Assembly (NCBI RefSeq): GCF_003075045.1
Contig: NZ_QCZD01000001.1
Span: forward strand, 62,001 to 126,000
DNA: 64,000 bases
Reading direction: 5' to 3'
From: Maribacter litoralis
GTDB lineage: Bacteria > Bacteroidota > Bacteroidia > Flavobacteriales > Flavobacteriaceae
Positions 35,830-44,911 of the stretch are shown one piece after another; position 1 is the stretch's first letter, and every line of letters starts with the position of its first letter. The notes below the pieces were generated by a model. The model was not told the DNA's origin. It did no database searches and worked only from the letters and a program-made list of their open reading frames with translations. A program made the translations under genes and the position numbers.

Positions 35830-36519
35830 TTAATTCTTCAAGGCTTCAGCAATTGCAGCTTCTACCAATGGTTCCATAACCTTATAGCCTTCAACGGTAG
35901 GGTGTACTTCATCTTTTGCATATTTCTTTGGAAGACCATTACGTTTGTCAACCATTTTAGAGAAATAGTCTAAGTAAACATGTCCGTGAGCAATGGCATA
36001 TTCCTTGATCATTTTATTAAGCTCTATAATTTTACCGGAAGGCTCCAAACCGGGTTTCCACGGGTAATCATACGCAGGCAGGGTAGAGGATAAAATTACT
36101 TTAATTTCATTAGCATGTGCCATCTCTGCCATTCCCTTAATATTATCCATGATCATTTTTAAGGTTGAAGGTCCTGTATTACCTGCTATATCATTGGTGC
36201 CTGCAAGTATGGTTACCACTTTAGGTTTTAGGTCTATAACATCTTGTCTAAACCGTACCAACATTTGAGGTGTTGTTTGTCCGCTAATACCACGATTAAT
36301 ATATGGTTTACCTTCAAAAAATTCAGGTCGCTTGTTTAACCACCCTATTGTTATGGAATTCCCCATGAATACGACACGATTTTCATTTTTCGCAGGTAAA
36401 TTGAGACTGTCATTTGCCTCTTTAAAATGGTTTAGATCAGCCCAATCTTGAGCGTTTGTTGAATTTAATCCTAAAATAGATAGCATACATATTAAGATTA
36501 TTGTACTTACTTTCTTCAT
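35830..36519 (-). CDS. Exported SGNH/GDSL hydrolase
   Basis: A 229-residue protein with a signal peptide (1-23, NAQ). SGNH blocks: block I FMGNSITIGW with catalytic S55, block II RGISGQTT, block III LAGTNDIAG, block V DEVHPTVEGY (Asp and His of the triad near 206 and 209). Such proteins are acetylesterases or lipases on polysaccharide, lipid or peptidoglycan; the substrate is not evident. It follows the 152-residue membrane protein gene by 12 bases and is likely co-transcribed. Confidence 0.88.
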   Translation of the reverse strand: MKKVSTIILICMLSILGLNSTNAQDWADLNHFKEANDSLNLPAKNENRVVFMGNSITIGWLNKRPEFFEGKPYINRGISGQTTPQMLVRFRQDVIDLKPKVVTILAGTNDIAGNTGPSTLKMIMDNIKGMAEMAHANEIKVILSSTLPAYDYPWKPGLEPSGKIIELNKMIKEYAIAHGHVYLDYFSKMVDKRNGLPKKYAKDEVHPTVEGYKVMEPLVEAAIAEALKN

Positions 36520-36531
36520 TATACTTGTTGT

Positions 36532-36990
36532 TTATGCTTGTTGAATGCGTGATTTCTCTTCGGGTGTTAATGGTACACTATTAATTATATGCTCTTTATT
36601 TGGTCTTTGAGCAGCTAAATAAGCCAATAAACATACTGAAATGACCAATGGTAAGGCATTTGCTGTATTGTAATAAGCAAATAAGCCTATGAATGCCGGA
36701 ACCTCGATAAGGGCATATTTGATATGTAACGCTGATTGATATTTTTTTAATTTCACTTCTAGACGATTTTCTAATTTAATTTTAGAGGACATTTTTTTGA
36801 AAACCCATTGACTTCCAAAATACCCCAACATAGCAAAAATTGGTACCGTGTATAAAAATATACCTTGTCCTGTGGTACTGGTATTGAAAGAATTGATTTG
36901 AAAATACACCCAAACGGTAAAAATACTTAGACCGATTAATAAAAATAGGTGCATAACGGTAAGACTTTTTATAAAACTTTTTAATTCCAT
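36532..36990 (-). CDS. Four-helix membrane protein of unknown function
   Basis: A 152-residue inner-membrane protein with helices near 12-32, 45-62, 92-106 and 112-127. The charged loop between helices 2 and 3 is Lys-rich (FKKMSSKIKLENRLEVKLKK). The C-terminal tail NSVPLTPEEKSRIQQA is cytosolic in style. The family is not recognised beyond Bacteroidota-type hypothetical proteins. It lies 12 bases upstream of the SGNH hydrolase. Confidence 0.65.
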   Translation of the reverse strand: MELKSFIKSLTVMHLFLLIGLSIFTVWVYFQINSFNTSTTGQGIFLYTVPIFAMLGYFGSQWVFKKMSSKIKLENRLEVKLKKYQSALHIKYALIEVPAFIGLFAYYNTANALPLVISVCLLAYLAAQRPNKEHIINSVPLTPEEKSRIQQA

Positions 36991-37090
36991 ATGATATTTT
37001 AAAATCCTAAGATAATATAAAATTGACCCATGAAGAATATGGTTGGTTAATAGTTGTGTTTTTTATCACCAGAGCGTCTGTTGGTTTTTT

Positions 37091-37098
37091 TATCTTTG
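37091..37098 (+). promoter_or_regulatory. -7 promoter element, near-leaderless, for the 151-residue protein gene
   Basis: TATCTTTG matches TAnnTTTG and ends only 6 nt before ATG 37105, implying a very short leader or none. Confidence 0.55.
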
Positions 37099-37104
37099 CG
37101 CAGT

Positions 37105-37560
37105 ATGAAAAAGATCCTGGTCACTTCTCTTCTTATAATTTTAGCCCATAATTCTTACGGTCAAATAGAGCAGGATAAGGTTCTACATTATTTAGGAGGT
37201 AATCTATACGGTCTAGTTGGTGCAGGGGTAGCAAATGAAATTTCGGATGGTGATAGAACATGGACCTTTGTAGGTGCTGTAGGCGGTAGTTTGCTTATTG
37301 GTGTAGCAAAAGAGGCTATTGATCAAAACCAATATGGAGGATGGAGCAATGAAGATTTGCTGGCAACCGTTTTAGGTGGTGTTACCATAGGCGCTACCAT
37401 TGATATTTTCAAAAAAAAGAAACAACGTAAAAGAGAGCAGTTGTTTAGGGATGCAACTAAGACGACAGAATTTCGATATCCAAAAATAATCCCAATAGAA
37501 ACAATGGAAATTAACTCATTGCTTGTATTGGGAATATCTACTACTGTTTTAGAAAAGTAA
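37105..37560 (+). CDS. Exported small glycine-rich membrane-associated protein
   Basis: A 151-residue protein with a signal peptide (MKKILVTSLLIILAHNSYGQ). The mature part starts DKVLHYLGGNLYGLVGAG and contains two hydrophobic Gly/Ala segments around 30-45 and 55-75, then a Lys/Arg stretch (FKKKKQRKREQ). It resembles the YfiM/DUF2279-like layout with the conserved DKxxHxxG start. Function unknown. The start chosen is ATG 37105; the longer frame from 37054 starts upstream of the promoter. Confidence 0.65.
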   Translation: MKKILVTSLLIILAHNSYGQIEQDKVLHYLGGNLYGLVGAGVANEISDGDRTWTFVGAVGGSLLIGVAKEAIDQNQYGGWSNEDLLATVLGGVTIGATIDIFKKKKQRKREQLFRDATKTTEFRYPKIIPIETMEINSLLVLGISTTVLEK

Positions 37561-37568
37561 AAAACTAT

Positions 37569-39053
37569 CTAATATTTTGCACTTTTTCCTGTTGCAATAG
37601 TACGTTTTATAAAATCGCGTATATCGCCGTTTGCGGTTTTTAAATCTTCTCTTCTTAAGTACATCATATGTCCTGAACGGTATCCTTTAAAACTGAATCT
37701 ATCTTTCATACGGCCACTTGGATCTACTTGCCACATGGTATATTTTGCATTGAAATAGGTGGTAGCGCCATCATAATACCCAGATTGTACCAATACATTT
37801 AAATATGGGTTTTGAGCCATGGCTTGTCTTAGATCATCTCTGGTATTATCATCGTCATTGTTCCAAGGGTGAACTGGCCCGAACATGTTATATTTAACAT
37901 CGGTCTTAAAATTTAGTTCTTCTTGTAAATAATAATTGATTGCTGGGGTAAAACTATGTAGCCATGATGTTAATTCAGAATTATAGTCGGGTCTTGTACC
38001 GGCCAATTGCTTGTCTATACCTAAATATCTAGAATCTAAACGTCCTACGGTATGGCCACTTTTGTCCTTTAATAAGCTTTTCCAAAAGAAAGATGTAGGT
38101 ACAGATAGATTATGGTCAAGAATATCCTTTTTATTCAATCCTGAATAATAGGCCATTTTATCTGCAACGGCATCTTTTTCGGCAGCATCCAAAAATCCTC
38201 CTTTTGCTAAGGCAGGTACCAAGTTATCAATGGTGTACGCTTCTGATTCCGGTAAAATTTCCAAAAGATCTTTGCTTTGTAATACAGGTGGTAAAGCTTT
38301 ATGATGCCATGCAGCGGCCGTGTAATAAGGTAAATTCATTGCTTCGGCAACCGGACCTGAATTTCGTATCACTTTATAGTCAGCCGGTGAAACCATTATT
38401 ACGCCGTTTAGGTACATCCATTGTTGGTTTTGAAGAGCTAATGAAAGACCCATAACACGTGTTCCCCCATAACTTTCTCCAATAATATATTTGGGTGATC
38501 GCCATCTGTTTTTTCTGGTTACGAAGGTGTTCAACCATTCTGCCAAGTACTTAATATCTGCATTGATGCCAAAGAATTTATCCCTGTCTACCTCTTTTCC
38601 ACTAGCTGGTATGGTTCTGCTATAACCGGTGTTTACAGGGTTCACATAAACTATATCGGCAATGTCCAATACAGAATAGGGGTTTTCACTTACTCCATAT
38701 GGTTGAATGGGGTAGCCTTCATCATCAATCTTTAAAACTTTTGGGCCTGTATATGCCAAATGCATCCAAACGGAACCAGATCCGGGTCCGCCATTAAAAG
38801 AAATCAATAAAGGTCTAGCGGTGCGGTCCTTAATATTATTACGGGTATAATACGTGTAATGTAACGAAGCTATGGGTTTTGCATTCTCATCCCAGACGGG
38901 TTGTGTTCCGGTTTGGGCGGTATAGGAGAAGCTTGCGCCATTTATAGTGGCATTGTGCTGTGTGGTAATTACGGTATCTATGGGTAATTCCCTAGACTGA
39001 CCAATGGCAACGGTGGTAGCCATACAAATTGTAAGTTGTAGAAGTTTTTTCAT
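37569..39053 (-). CDS. Exported S10-family serine carboxypeptidase-like protein
   Basis: A 494-residue protein with a signal peptide (1-18). Peptidase S10 motifs: oxyanion region FNGGPGSGSVWMH (87-99), nucleophile elbow IIGESYGGTR with S194, and a late GYRSGHMMYLRREDL segment holding the catalytic His. An Asp-containing QSGYYDGATTY gives the likely third member. It removes C-terminal residues from peptides, probably in the periplasm. It is isolated, with no operon partner. Confidence 0.88.
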   Translation of the reverse strand: MKKLLQLTICMATTVAIGQSRELPIDTVITTQHNATINGASFSYTAQTGTQPVWDENAKPIASLHYTYYTRNNIKDRTARPLLISFNGGPGSGSVWMHLAYTGPKVLKIDDEGYPIQPYGVSENPYSVLDIADIVYVNPVNTGYSRTIPASGKEVDRDKFFGINADIKYLAEWLNTFVTRKNRWRSPKYIIGESYGGTRVMGLSLALQNQQWMYLNGVIMVSPADYKVIRNSGPVAEAMNLPYYTAAAWHHKALPPVLQSKDLLEILPESEAYTIDNLVPALAKGGFLDAAEKDAVADKMAYYSGLNKKDILDHNLSVPTSFFWKSLLKDKSGHTVGRLDSRYLGIDKQLAGTRPDYNSELTSWLHSFTPAINYYLQEELNFKTDVKYNMFGPVHPWNNDDDNTRDDLRQAMAQNPYLNVLVQSGYYDGATTYFNAKYTMWQVDPSGRMKDRFSFKGYRSGHMMYLRREDLKTANGDIRDFIKRTIATGKSAKY

Positions 39054-39274
39054 GGTTTGATAAGGTTCTGTTGTTAAACGAAAATAAGAATAATTGTGCG
39101 ATCTTAATTACTGTTTTGATCGATTCGTTTTTTAATATCAAATCGTTAATTAGGATAGTTTTAAAATAGAAATGTTCAATTTTTTTTGATTGAAATTATA
39201 ATGTTAATACTGTATGATACATTATGGGGTTACATTATATTTTTTTAATTTTCTACATCATATAAATAACACTC

Positions 39275-40411
39275 ATGAAGCAGCTTACAAGACGTTCATT
39301 TAATGATTTGGCCGGTAAAGGTTTATTAGGTTCGGCGTTAATTGCTAACATGCCGTTGGCGAATGCCCTTTCTACAAACAAAAAAGATAAAAAATTGGGT
39401 ATAGCTTTGGTGGGTTTAGGAAGTTATAGTACGTATCAATTAGCTCCTTCCTTACAAGAAACAGCGCATTGTTTTTTGGCAGGAATTGTAACAGGTACTA
39501 AAAGCAAAGAGGCTATATGGCAAGAGAAATATATCATACCAAAGAAGAACGTTTATAATTATGATAATTTCGACACTATCGCAGATAATGATAGTATAGA
39601 TATCATATATGTAGTATTACCTAATAGTATGCATGCAGATTTTTGCATTCGTGCCGCAAAAGCCGGTAAGCATGTTATCTGCGAAAAACCGATGGCCATT
39701 AGTGTTGCGGAATGTGATGCCATTATAAATGCTTGTAACGAAAACAACGTTAAATTGGCAGTGGGGTATAGAATGCAAAGTGACCCATATACGAATGAGG
39801 TTAAAAAATATGTAAGGGAAAAAACTTTTGGCGATGTAAAGTTCGTTTCCTCAGATGCAGGGTATATATCTAAAGGTAATCCAGATCAATGGCGATTAGA
39901 TAAGTCGCTTTCTGGTGGTGGTGCGTTGATGAATATGGGTGTGTATTCAATTCAGACAAGTATATATGGTACTGGGCAAAATCCTATCGCTGTTTCTGCA
40001 CAAGAGTTTAGTACAAGACCAGAGTATTTTAAAGATACCGACGAAACCATTATGGCTCAATTTAAATTTGCTAACGGAGCAGTTGCACATATGATGACAT
40101 CGCACAATGCCAACGGTAATCGTTTAAAATGTCATTGCAGTAAAGGCTGGTTCGAACTTGATCCTGCACATAGCTACGGACCAATTAGCGGCACCACATC
40201 TAATGGTGATATCTTAAAATTTCCTCATAAAAAGCAGCAAGCACTACAGATGGACGATTTTGCAAAACATATTCTTATGGGGACCAAAAACGTAGCTCCG
40301 GGTGAAATGGGGAAAAGAGATATGATTATTGTTGAGGCTATTTATAAATCTATAGACGAAGGTGGTAAAGAGCAATTATTATCTTTGGGTAATATGGGTA
40401 TTGTGTCTTAA
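39275..40411 (+). CDS. Tat-exported Gfo/Idh/MocA-type oxidoreductase
   Basis: A 378-residue protein with a Tat signal (RRSFNDLAGKG near residues 6-16, then a hydrophobic stretch to about 32). NAD(P)-binding GLGSYS is at 47-52, the EKP motif in HVICEKPMAIS is near 135, and the C-terminal domain follows. Glucose-fructose oxidoreductase-like members keep their cofactor during Tat export. The sugar substrate is unknown. Confidence 0.85.
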   Translation: MKQLTRRSFNDLAGKGLLGSALIANMPLANALSTNKKDKKLGIALVGLGSYSTYQLAPSLQETAHCFLAGIVTGTKSKEAIWQEKYIIPKKNVYNYDNFDTIADNDSIDIIYVVLPNSMHADFCIRAAKAGKHVICEKPMAISVAECDAIINACNENNVKLAVGYRMQSDPYTNEVKKYVREKTFGDVKFVSSDAGYISKGNPDQWRLDKSLSGGGALMNMGVYSIQTSIYGTGQNPIAVSAQEFSTRPEYFKDTDETIMAQFKFANGAVAHMMTSHNANGNRLKCHCSKGWFELDPAHSYGPISGTTSNGDILKFPHKKQQALQMDDFAKHILMGTKNVAPGEMGKRDMIIVEAIYKSIDEGGKEQLLSLGNMGIVS

Positions 40412-40492
40412 CATGTTTGTTTTTAAATATTTAAGTTGCCAATTAAACTTTATTTCAAGTTTTGATCACCTCGATTTCAAGTTAAATTTACA

Positions 40493-40506
40493 TGTTAACA
40501 TTAACA
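40493..40506. promoter_or_regulatory. Perfect 14-base palindrome upstream of the PhoX-like gene
   Basis: TGTTAA-CA-TTAACA is a perfect inverted repeat 59 bp before the -7 box at 40565. TTAACA also appears as a direct repeat here. It is a candidate activator site, but such sequences are not rare in AT-rich DNA. Confidence 0.3.
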
Positions 40507-40564
40507 TAAAGTTTAGTTTAATCATTGCTAATTTTTAGAATACGTTAGCAAAAGGTTGTCTGTA

Positions 40565-40572
40565 TAGTTTTG
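40565..40572 (+). promoter_or_regulatory. -7 promoter element of the PhoX-like gene
   Basis: TAGTTTTG matches TAnnTTTG and lies 29 nt before ATG 40602. No clear -33 box was found, which would suit an activated promoter. Confidence 0.5.
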
Positions 40573-40601
40573 GAATTCATAACCTAAAAACTATATTGAT
40601 A

Positions 40602-42233
40602 ATGAAAAAATCGAAAAATTTACTATTTAAAGCCCTTTTCCTTTCTTGTTTAGGATTAGCTGTAATGAGCTGTGACGGAGAAGATGGTGTGGATGGTGCA
40701 GATGGTATTGACGGCGTTGATGGTGCTGACGGTGCCGATGGCGCTGACGGAGCCGATGGTGCCGATGGTGCGGACGGACAAGATTTCACTTTAGAAGAAT
40801 CTATTCCATTAATAAGCTCAGTAACACCTAATGAGCTATTTGAATTAAAAGGTGCGTTTAGCGGTTCTGCTGAATTGAACATGATTATGTCTTCTGCAGA
40901 TATTTTAGAATCTGATTCTACATTTGTATATGGTTCTTATATGGATGGTGCTGCACTTTACCCTGCTGAAAATGGTAACTATGCTTTGATCAACAATTTA
41001 GAAGCAGATTACTCAATCGCTCGAATTATGTTGAATTCAGAACTACAACCTTTACAAGGCGATTACATTGTAAATTCTACTGCTACTGCTTTTACGGCTA
41101 TGTGTTCTGGTTCTTCAATTACTGTTGAAGAGCATGGCTTTGGTCCGCTTTACCTTTCTGGTGGAGAATGGGGCGGTAACGCTAAAGGGGTATTTAAAGT
41201 AAATCCTTTTAGAGCTAAAGAAGATAGGGTAGAGGTAGAAAGACTTCCTGCGCTTGGAGAGTGGTCTACTGAGAATGCCGTTGTTATCGGTAAGGATGCT
41301 TATGCATCGCAAACTGTAATTTTTATGGGAGATGATCATAGTGACAATACATATCCTCAAGCTCATTTTGGAATGTATGTAGGTCAAAGAGGTGATCTTT
41401 ATGGTGGTAAACTATATGTATTGAGAGGTACTAACCCTGTAGAATCTGCTCCTGGTGAAGGTGGTCAGTTATTTGAAATGGGTATGGCTCAAGATATTGA
41501 GTATGACGTAGAATGGGTAGAAGTTACCGAAAGAACCATAGACGAATTGAATCAAGAAGCTATTGACTTAGGAGCTATTGGTTTTCAAAGAATTGAAGAT
41601 ATAGATTGGAGAAGAGGTACAGCCGAAGCTCAAAGAGAAGTTTATTTTAATGCAACAGGAAGAATTCGTGGAGATAATCCAGATTTAAACTTAAGAGGTA
41701 CAGGTTTTGGACGTGTTTACAAGCTTGTTCTTGATTCTGAAGACCCAACGGCTCCTGCTAAATTAACTGTTGTTGTTGACGGTGATTTAGAAAACGGTAA
41801 AGGTGATGGTATGCATTCACCCGATAATATTTTAGTAACTGAAAACTATGCTTACGTTCAAGAAGATCCAAATGGTTATGCCGATTTGAATTCAGATATT
41901 ACAGGTTTTGCTAAACTATGGCAATTGGATTTGAACACTGGTGATTTTGTTGAAGTTATGGAATGTGACCAAACGTATGCGGCAGGTGTTGGTATTGGTA
42001 ATACCGATAGCATGTGGGAAATTACAGGTTTGATTGATGTAACTGATATTATCGGTGCTTCTGAGCCAACATTCATTGGTGGTGCTCAAGTTCATGGTTG
42101 GAATTATGGTACAACTCCTGAAACTGCAGTAAGAGCTGACGGACTTAAATTTGTAGATCCAACCGCTATTAGTGAAGGTAGTGCATCTTTAGAAGGTTCC
42201 GTTTTATTTACATTGACCGGTTTGCCTAGATAA
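40602..42233 (+). CDS. PhoX-like (DUF839) lipoprotein with N-terminal Gly-x-Asp repeat
   Basis: A 543-residue lipoprotein (lipobox AVMSC, Cys24). Directly after the Cys lie twelve Gly-x-Asp triplets (residues 26-61), then a large domain with segments such as NPFRAKEDRVEVERLP, TENAVVIGKDAYASQ and MHSPDNILVTENYAYVQED. The last recall PhoX/DUF839 beta-propeller phosphatases, which use Ca2+ and Fe. The assignment is tentative. The start is ATG 40602 rather than a TTG two codons earlier. The next gene, a diheme peroxidase, lies beyond a terminator. Confidence 0.6.
   Translation: MKKSKNLLFKALFLSCLGLAVMSCDGEDGVDGADGIDGVDGADGADGADGADGADGADGQDFTLEESIPLISSVTPNELFELKGAFSGSAELNMIMSSADILESDSTFVYGSYMDGAALYPAENGNYALINNLEADYSIARIMLNSELQPLQGDYIVNSTATAFTAMCSGSSITVEEHGFGPLYLSGGEWGGNAKGVFKVNPFRAKEDRVEVERLPALGEWSTENAVVIGKDAYASQTVIFMGDDHSDNTYPQAHFGMYVGQRGDLYGGKLYVLRGTNPVESAPGEGGQLFEMGMAQDIEYDVEWVEVTERTIDELNQEAIDLGAIGFQRIEDIDWRRGTAEAQREVYFNATGRIRGDNPDLNLRGTGFGRVYKLVLDSEDPTAPAKLTVVVDGDLENGKGDGMHSPDNILVTENYAYVQEDPNGYADLNSDITGFAKLWQLDLNTGDFVEVMECDQTYAAGVGIGNTDSMWEITGLIDVTDIIGASEPTFIGGAQVHGWNYGTTPETAVRADGLKFVDPTAISEGSASLEGSVLFTLTGLPR
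40677..40784 (+). repeat. In-frame 9-bp repeat encoding 12 Gly-x-Asp triplets
   Basis: Twelve consecutive 9-base units of the form GGN-NNN-GAY encode GED, GVD, GAD, GID, GVD, six GAD and GQD. Synonymous codons vary, so the run is under protein-level selection rather than fresh slippage. The Asp spacing of three residues could bind Ca2+ or act as a rigid stalk, as in collagen-like GxD runs. Confidence 0.9.
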
Positions 42234-42255
42234 GTGATATAATTATACCAAATTT

Positions 42256-42284
42256 AAAGGTTCCCAGTTAAGGGAACCTTTTTC
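42256..42284 (+). terminator. Terminator after the PhoX-like gene
   Basis: The hairpin AAAGGTTCCC / GGGAACCTTT has a 6-base loop followed by further T residues. It lies 28 bases before the ATG of the peroxidase gene, so the two are at best partly co-transcribed. Confidence 0.8.
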
Positions 42285-42311
42285 TATTCAAAATAATTTT
42301 TAAAAAATAAC

Positions 42312-44150
42312 ATGAGAGTATTGCATTATAAATGGATTTTTGTTGGCTTGGTTAGTTTTTTTCTTTCTTGTAAAAATCAAGAAACCAAATCGTTGTTGGC
42401 TATAAACACAGATGATCAATCAATGTTCAACGATGCTATTCGTGAACAATATTTTACAGCCCTTGATAGCACTGCCCATTATATGCAACAAATAGATACG
42501 CTGAATTCACTTTCAAAAAATCAGGAACTATTTTTAAAAAGCAGAAAATGGTATAAAAGAGTAGAACCAATGCTAATTGCATATGATTACGAGAATTATA
42601 TTTCAATGAATGCGCCCAATTTGCTAAAAGTAGAAATTGATGACCATCAAGATATTAAAATCCTTAAACCGAAGAGTTTTCAAGTTTTAGAAGAGTTGTT
42701 ATATGATGAAGAAGGGTTTTCAAATGAAGAATTAAATAGGGTATTGGAGTATTTAAAGATTAGAATTCCATTTGTTCGAAAAAATCATATACTCATCACT
42801 CAAAGAGATAGACATCACCTAAAAATGATTCGCGATGCTATTGTAAATATCGCTACAAAAGGTATAACTGGGTTTGACTCGCCCAAGTTAGCTAACTCAC
42901 TAAACGAAGCCATTTATAATTACGAAACCTTACAAAATGTATTAGCTATCTACAAAGATGCTTTTGCTGATAAAAAATTGTACAATCAATGGGAAGATGA
43001 AATTACTGCTACCATTAATGTACTTAAAAATGGAAATTTTGATGAATTTGACCGCTATTCTTTCATAAAATTTCACACTAATTATCAATTGGACTTAGTG
43101 GCTAAAACCGCGCAAGATTGGAATATTAAATTAAGTGAATCTCGTGCGTTAGATCCTAAAGTAACTAGTTTATTCGATAAAAATTTCTTTAATATGAAAA
43201 TGTTCTCTACCCAAAGAGCACCAGATATTACAGAAGAAAGAATTGAGCTAGGTAGACAGCTGTTCAATGATAAAGATTTATCCGGCTCTGGTACCATAAG
43301 TTGTGCGACTTGCCATATTGCGGAAAAAGCATTTACTGACGGTCATAAAATAGCCAAGGGAATTAACGGACAAGATTTACAACGTAATTCTCCTACATTA
43401 ACTTATGCAGTTTACCAACGTTCTTTATTTTATGATGGTAGGGCAGATGGACTTGAAGATCAAATTGTTGGAGTTACCAATAATAAAAATGAGTTTCACA
43501 TCGATTTGGAACAATTAGAAGAAAAAATTCAAGAAAAATCAGCCTATAAAGTTCAATTTGATTCACTTTATGATGGTAAAATTACCGATATGAACGTACG
43601 TAATGCTATTGCAACATATATAAGAAGTTTAGCTCCGTTCGATTCTAAATTCGATAGAAACATGAACAATCTTGAAGAAACCATGACTACCGAAGAGATT
43701 ACCGGTTTTAATCTTTTTATGGGTAAAGCTGCGTGTGCCACTTGTCATTTTCCACCGGCTTTTAACGGTACCGTTCCACCAAAATATATGGAGAGCGAAT
43801 TTGAAAATCTTGGAGTACCTAATAACGCAAGTTTTGAGAATCCTGTTTTAGATGATGATTGGGGGCAGTATTACCCTTACGAAGTAGAGGAGAAGAAGCA
43901 TTTCTTTAAAACATCAACGGTACGTAATGTTGATTTAACAGGACCATATATGCACAACGGGGTGTACAAAACATTAGAAGAAGTTGTTGAATTCTATAAT
44001 GTTGGTGGTGGTCAAGGTATGGGCTTAGATGTACCTTACCAAACATTACCTCCAGATTCTTTACATCTAACCACTACAGAATCAAAGGCAATTATTGCTT
44101 TTATGAAAACACTGACCGATAAAAGATTTGAAAAAGAAGCCGTAAACTAG
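42312..44150 (+). CDS. Diheme cytochrome c peroxidase-family lipoprotein with long N-terminal domain
   Basis: A 612-residue lipoprotein (lipobox FFLSC, Cys20). Residues 25-300 form a helical domain of unknown function. The C-terminal half is a MauG/CcpA-type diheme domain: CATCH at 331-335 and a second CATCH at 475-479, a FYDGRADGLEDQ segment, and KTSTVRNVDLTGPYMHNG near the C-terminus with the MHNG motif typical of the family. It probably reduces H2O2 or oxidises an unknown partner in the periplasm. Haem attachment would need the CcsBA system. It overlaps the convergent TIGR02757 gene by 4 bases. Confidence 0.88.
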   Translation: MRVLHYKWIFVGLVSFFLSCKNQETKSLLAINTDDQSMFNDAIREQYFTALDSTAHYMQQIDTLNSLSKNQELFLKSRKWYKRVEPMLIAYDYENYISMNAPNLLKVEIDDHQDIKILKPKSFQVLEELLYDEEGFSNEELNRVLEYLKIRIPFVRKNHILITQRDRHHLKMIRDAIVNIATKGITGFDSPKLANSLNEAIYNYETLQNVLAIYKDAFADKKLYNQWEDEITATINVLKNGNFDEFDRYSFIKFHTNYQLDLVAKTAQDWNIKLSESRALDPKVTSLFDKNFFNMKMFSTQRAPDITEERIELGRQLFNDKDLSGSGTISCATCHIAEKAFTDGHKIAKGINGQDLQRNSPTLTYAVYQRSLFYDGRADGLEDQIVGVTNNKNEFHIDLEQLEEKIQEKSAYKVQFDSLYDGKITDMNVRNAIATYIRSLAPFDSKFDRNMNNLEETMTTEEITGFNLFMGKAACATCHFPPAFNGTVPPKYMESEFENLGVPNNASFENPVLDDDWGQYYPYEVEEKKHFFKTSTVRNVDLTGPYMHNGVYKTLEEVVEFYNVGGGQGMGLDVPYQTLPPDSLHLTTTESKAIIAFMKTLTDKRFEKEAVN

Positions 44151-44911
44151 AATTTCTCGAACACACCTAAACCAAAGAGTGCAAAATCATATTTAACTGG
44201 ATCCAATGGGTCCAGTTTTCTAAGGTTTTTATCTAGTTCAGCTAGTGCCTTTGCATCATTTTGTTTCCGCTTTAGCAATCCTAATTTTCTAGCTACATTG
44301 CCCGAATGAACGTCTAATGGACAAGATAATTTTGAGGCAGAAATATCTTTCCATATACCAAAATCTACATTGGTAGCGGCATCTCTAACCATCCAGCGTA
44401 GAAACATATTTATTCTTTTGGCTGCAGAACCTTTTAATGGATCTGAAACATGTTTTGTTGTACGTTGCTCAAACGGTAATTCAAAAAATATTTTCTTGAA
44501 TATGGAAATGGTGGGCTGTAGAGAATTTTTGTCTTGATGAGTTGTGAAAATACCTTCTAGTCCGTTGTGCTTACTGTAAATGTTTTTTAGACTCCGTATA
44601 AAATACCTTAAATCTATTTCATTGAATGTTCTATGAACAAATCCCGATAAATTTTCTAAATCATCATCGGTATGGTTGAGAACAAAGTCATACGGACTCT
44701 GCCCCATCTTTTCCATCAACTTATGAGAATTATTGATGATGCTCTTTCTATTTCCCCAAGCTATGGTTGCCGTTAGAAAAGCACTGATTTCAATATCTTC
44801 TTTTTGTGTGAAAAGATGTGGTATTTGAATGGGGTCTGTTTTTAAAAATTCAGGATTGTTATATTCTACAACCTTTTCATCTAAAAATACTTTTAATTCA
44901 CTTTTCGTCAT
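44147..44911 (-). CDS. TIGR02757 (DUF2400) family protein
   Basis: A 254-residue cytoplasmic protein of TIGR02757/DUF2400, found mainly in Bacteroidota and Spirochaetota, with no proven activity. Visible family features are DIEISAFLTATIAWGNRKSI (N-terminal third), RTFNEIDLRYFIRSL, and KRINMFLRWMVR followed by LDVHSGNVARKLGLL. The helical make-up recalls HhH-type DNA glycosylases, which is speculative. It overlaps the upstream CPBP gene by 4 bases and so is translationally coupled. Confidence 0.88.
   Translation of the reverse strand: MTKSELKVFLDEKVVEYNNPEFLKTDPIQIPHLFTQKEDIEISAFLTATIAWGNRKSIINNSHKLMEKMGQSPYDFVLNHTDDDLENLSGFVHRTFNEIDLRYFIRSLKNIYSKHNGLEGIFTTHQDKNSLQPTISIFKKIFFELPFEQRTTKHVSDPLKGSAAKRINMFLRWMVRDAATNVDFGIWKDISASKLSCPLDVHSGNVARKLGLLKRKQNDAKALAELDKNLRKLDPLDPVKYDFALFGLGVFEKF

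Noticed and set aside
40677..40784. Short tandem repeat as a possible CRISPR array
   Set aside because: Units are 9 bp, in frame, encode protein and have no spacers.
40577..40882. Minus-strand open frame with Ser-Ala-Pro triplet repeats
   Set aside because: It is the mirror of the Gly-x-Asp repeat on the opposite strand, starts nowhere sensible and has no ribosome site or family match.
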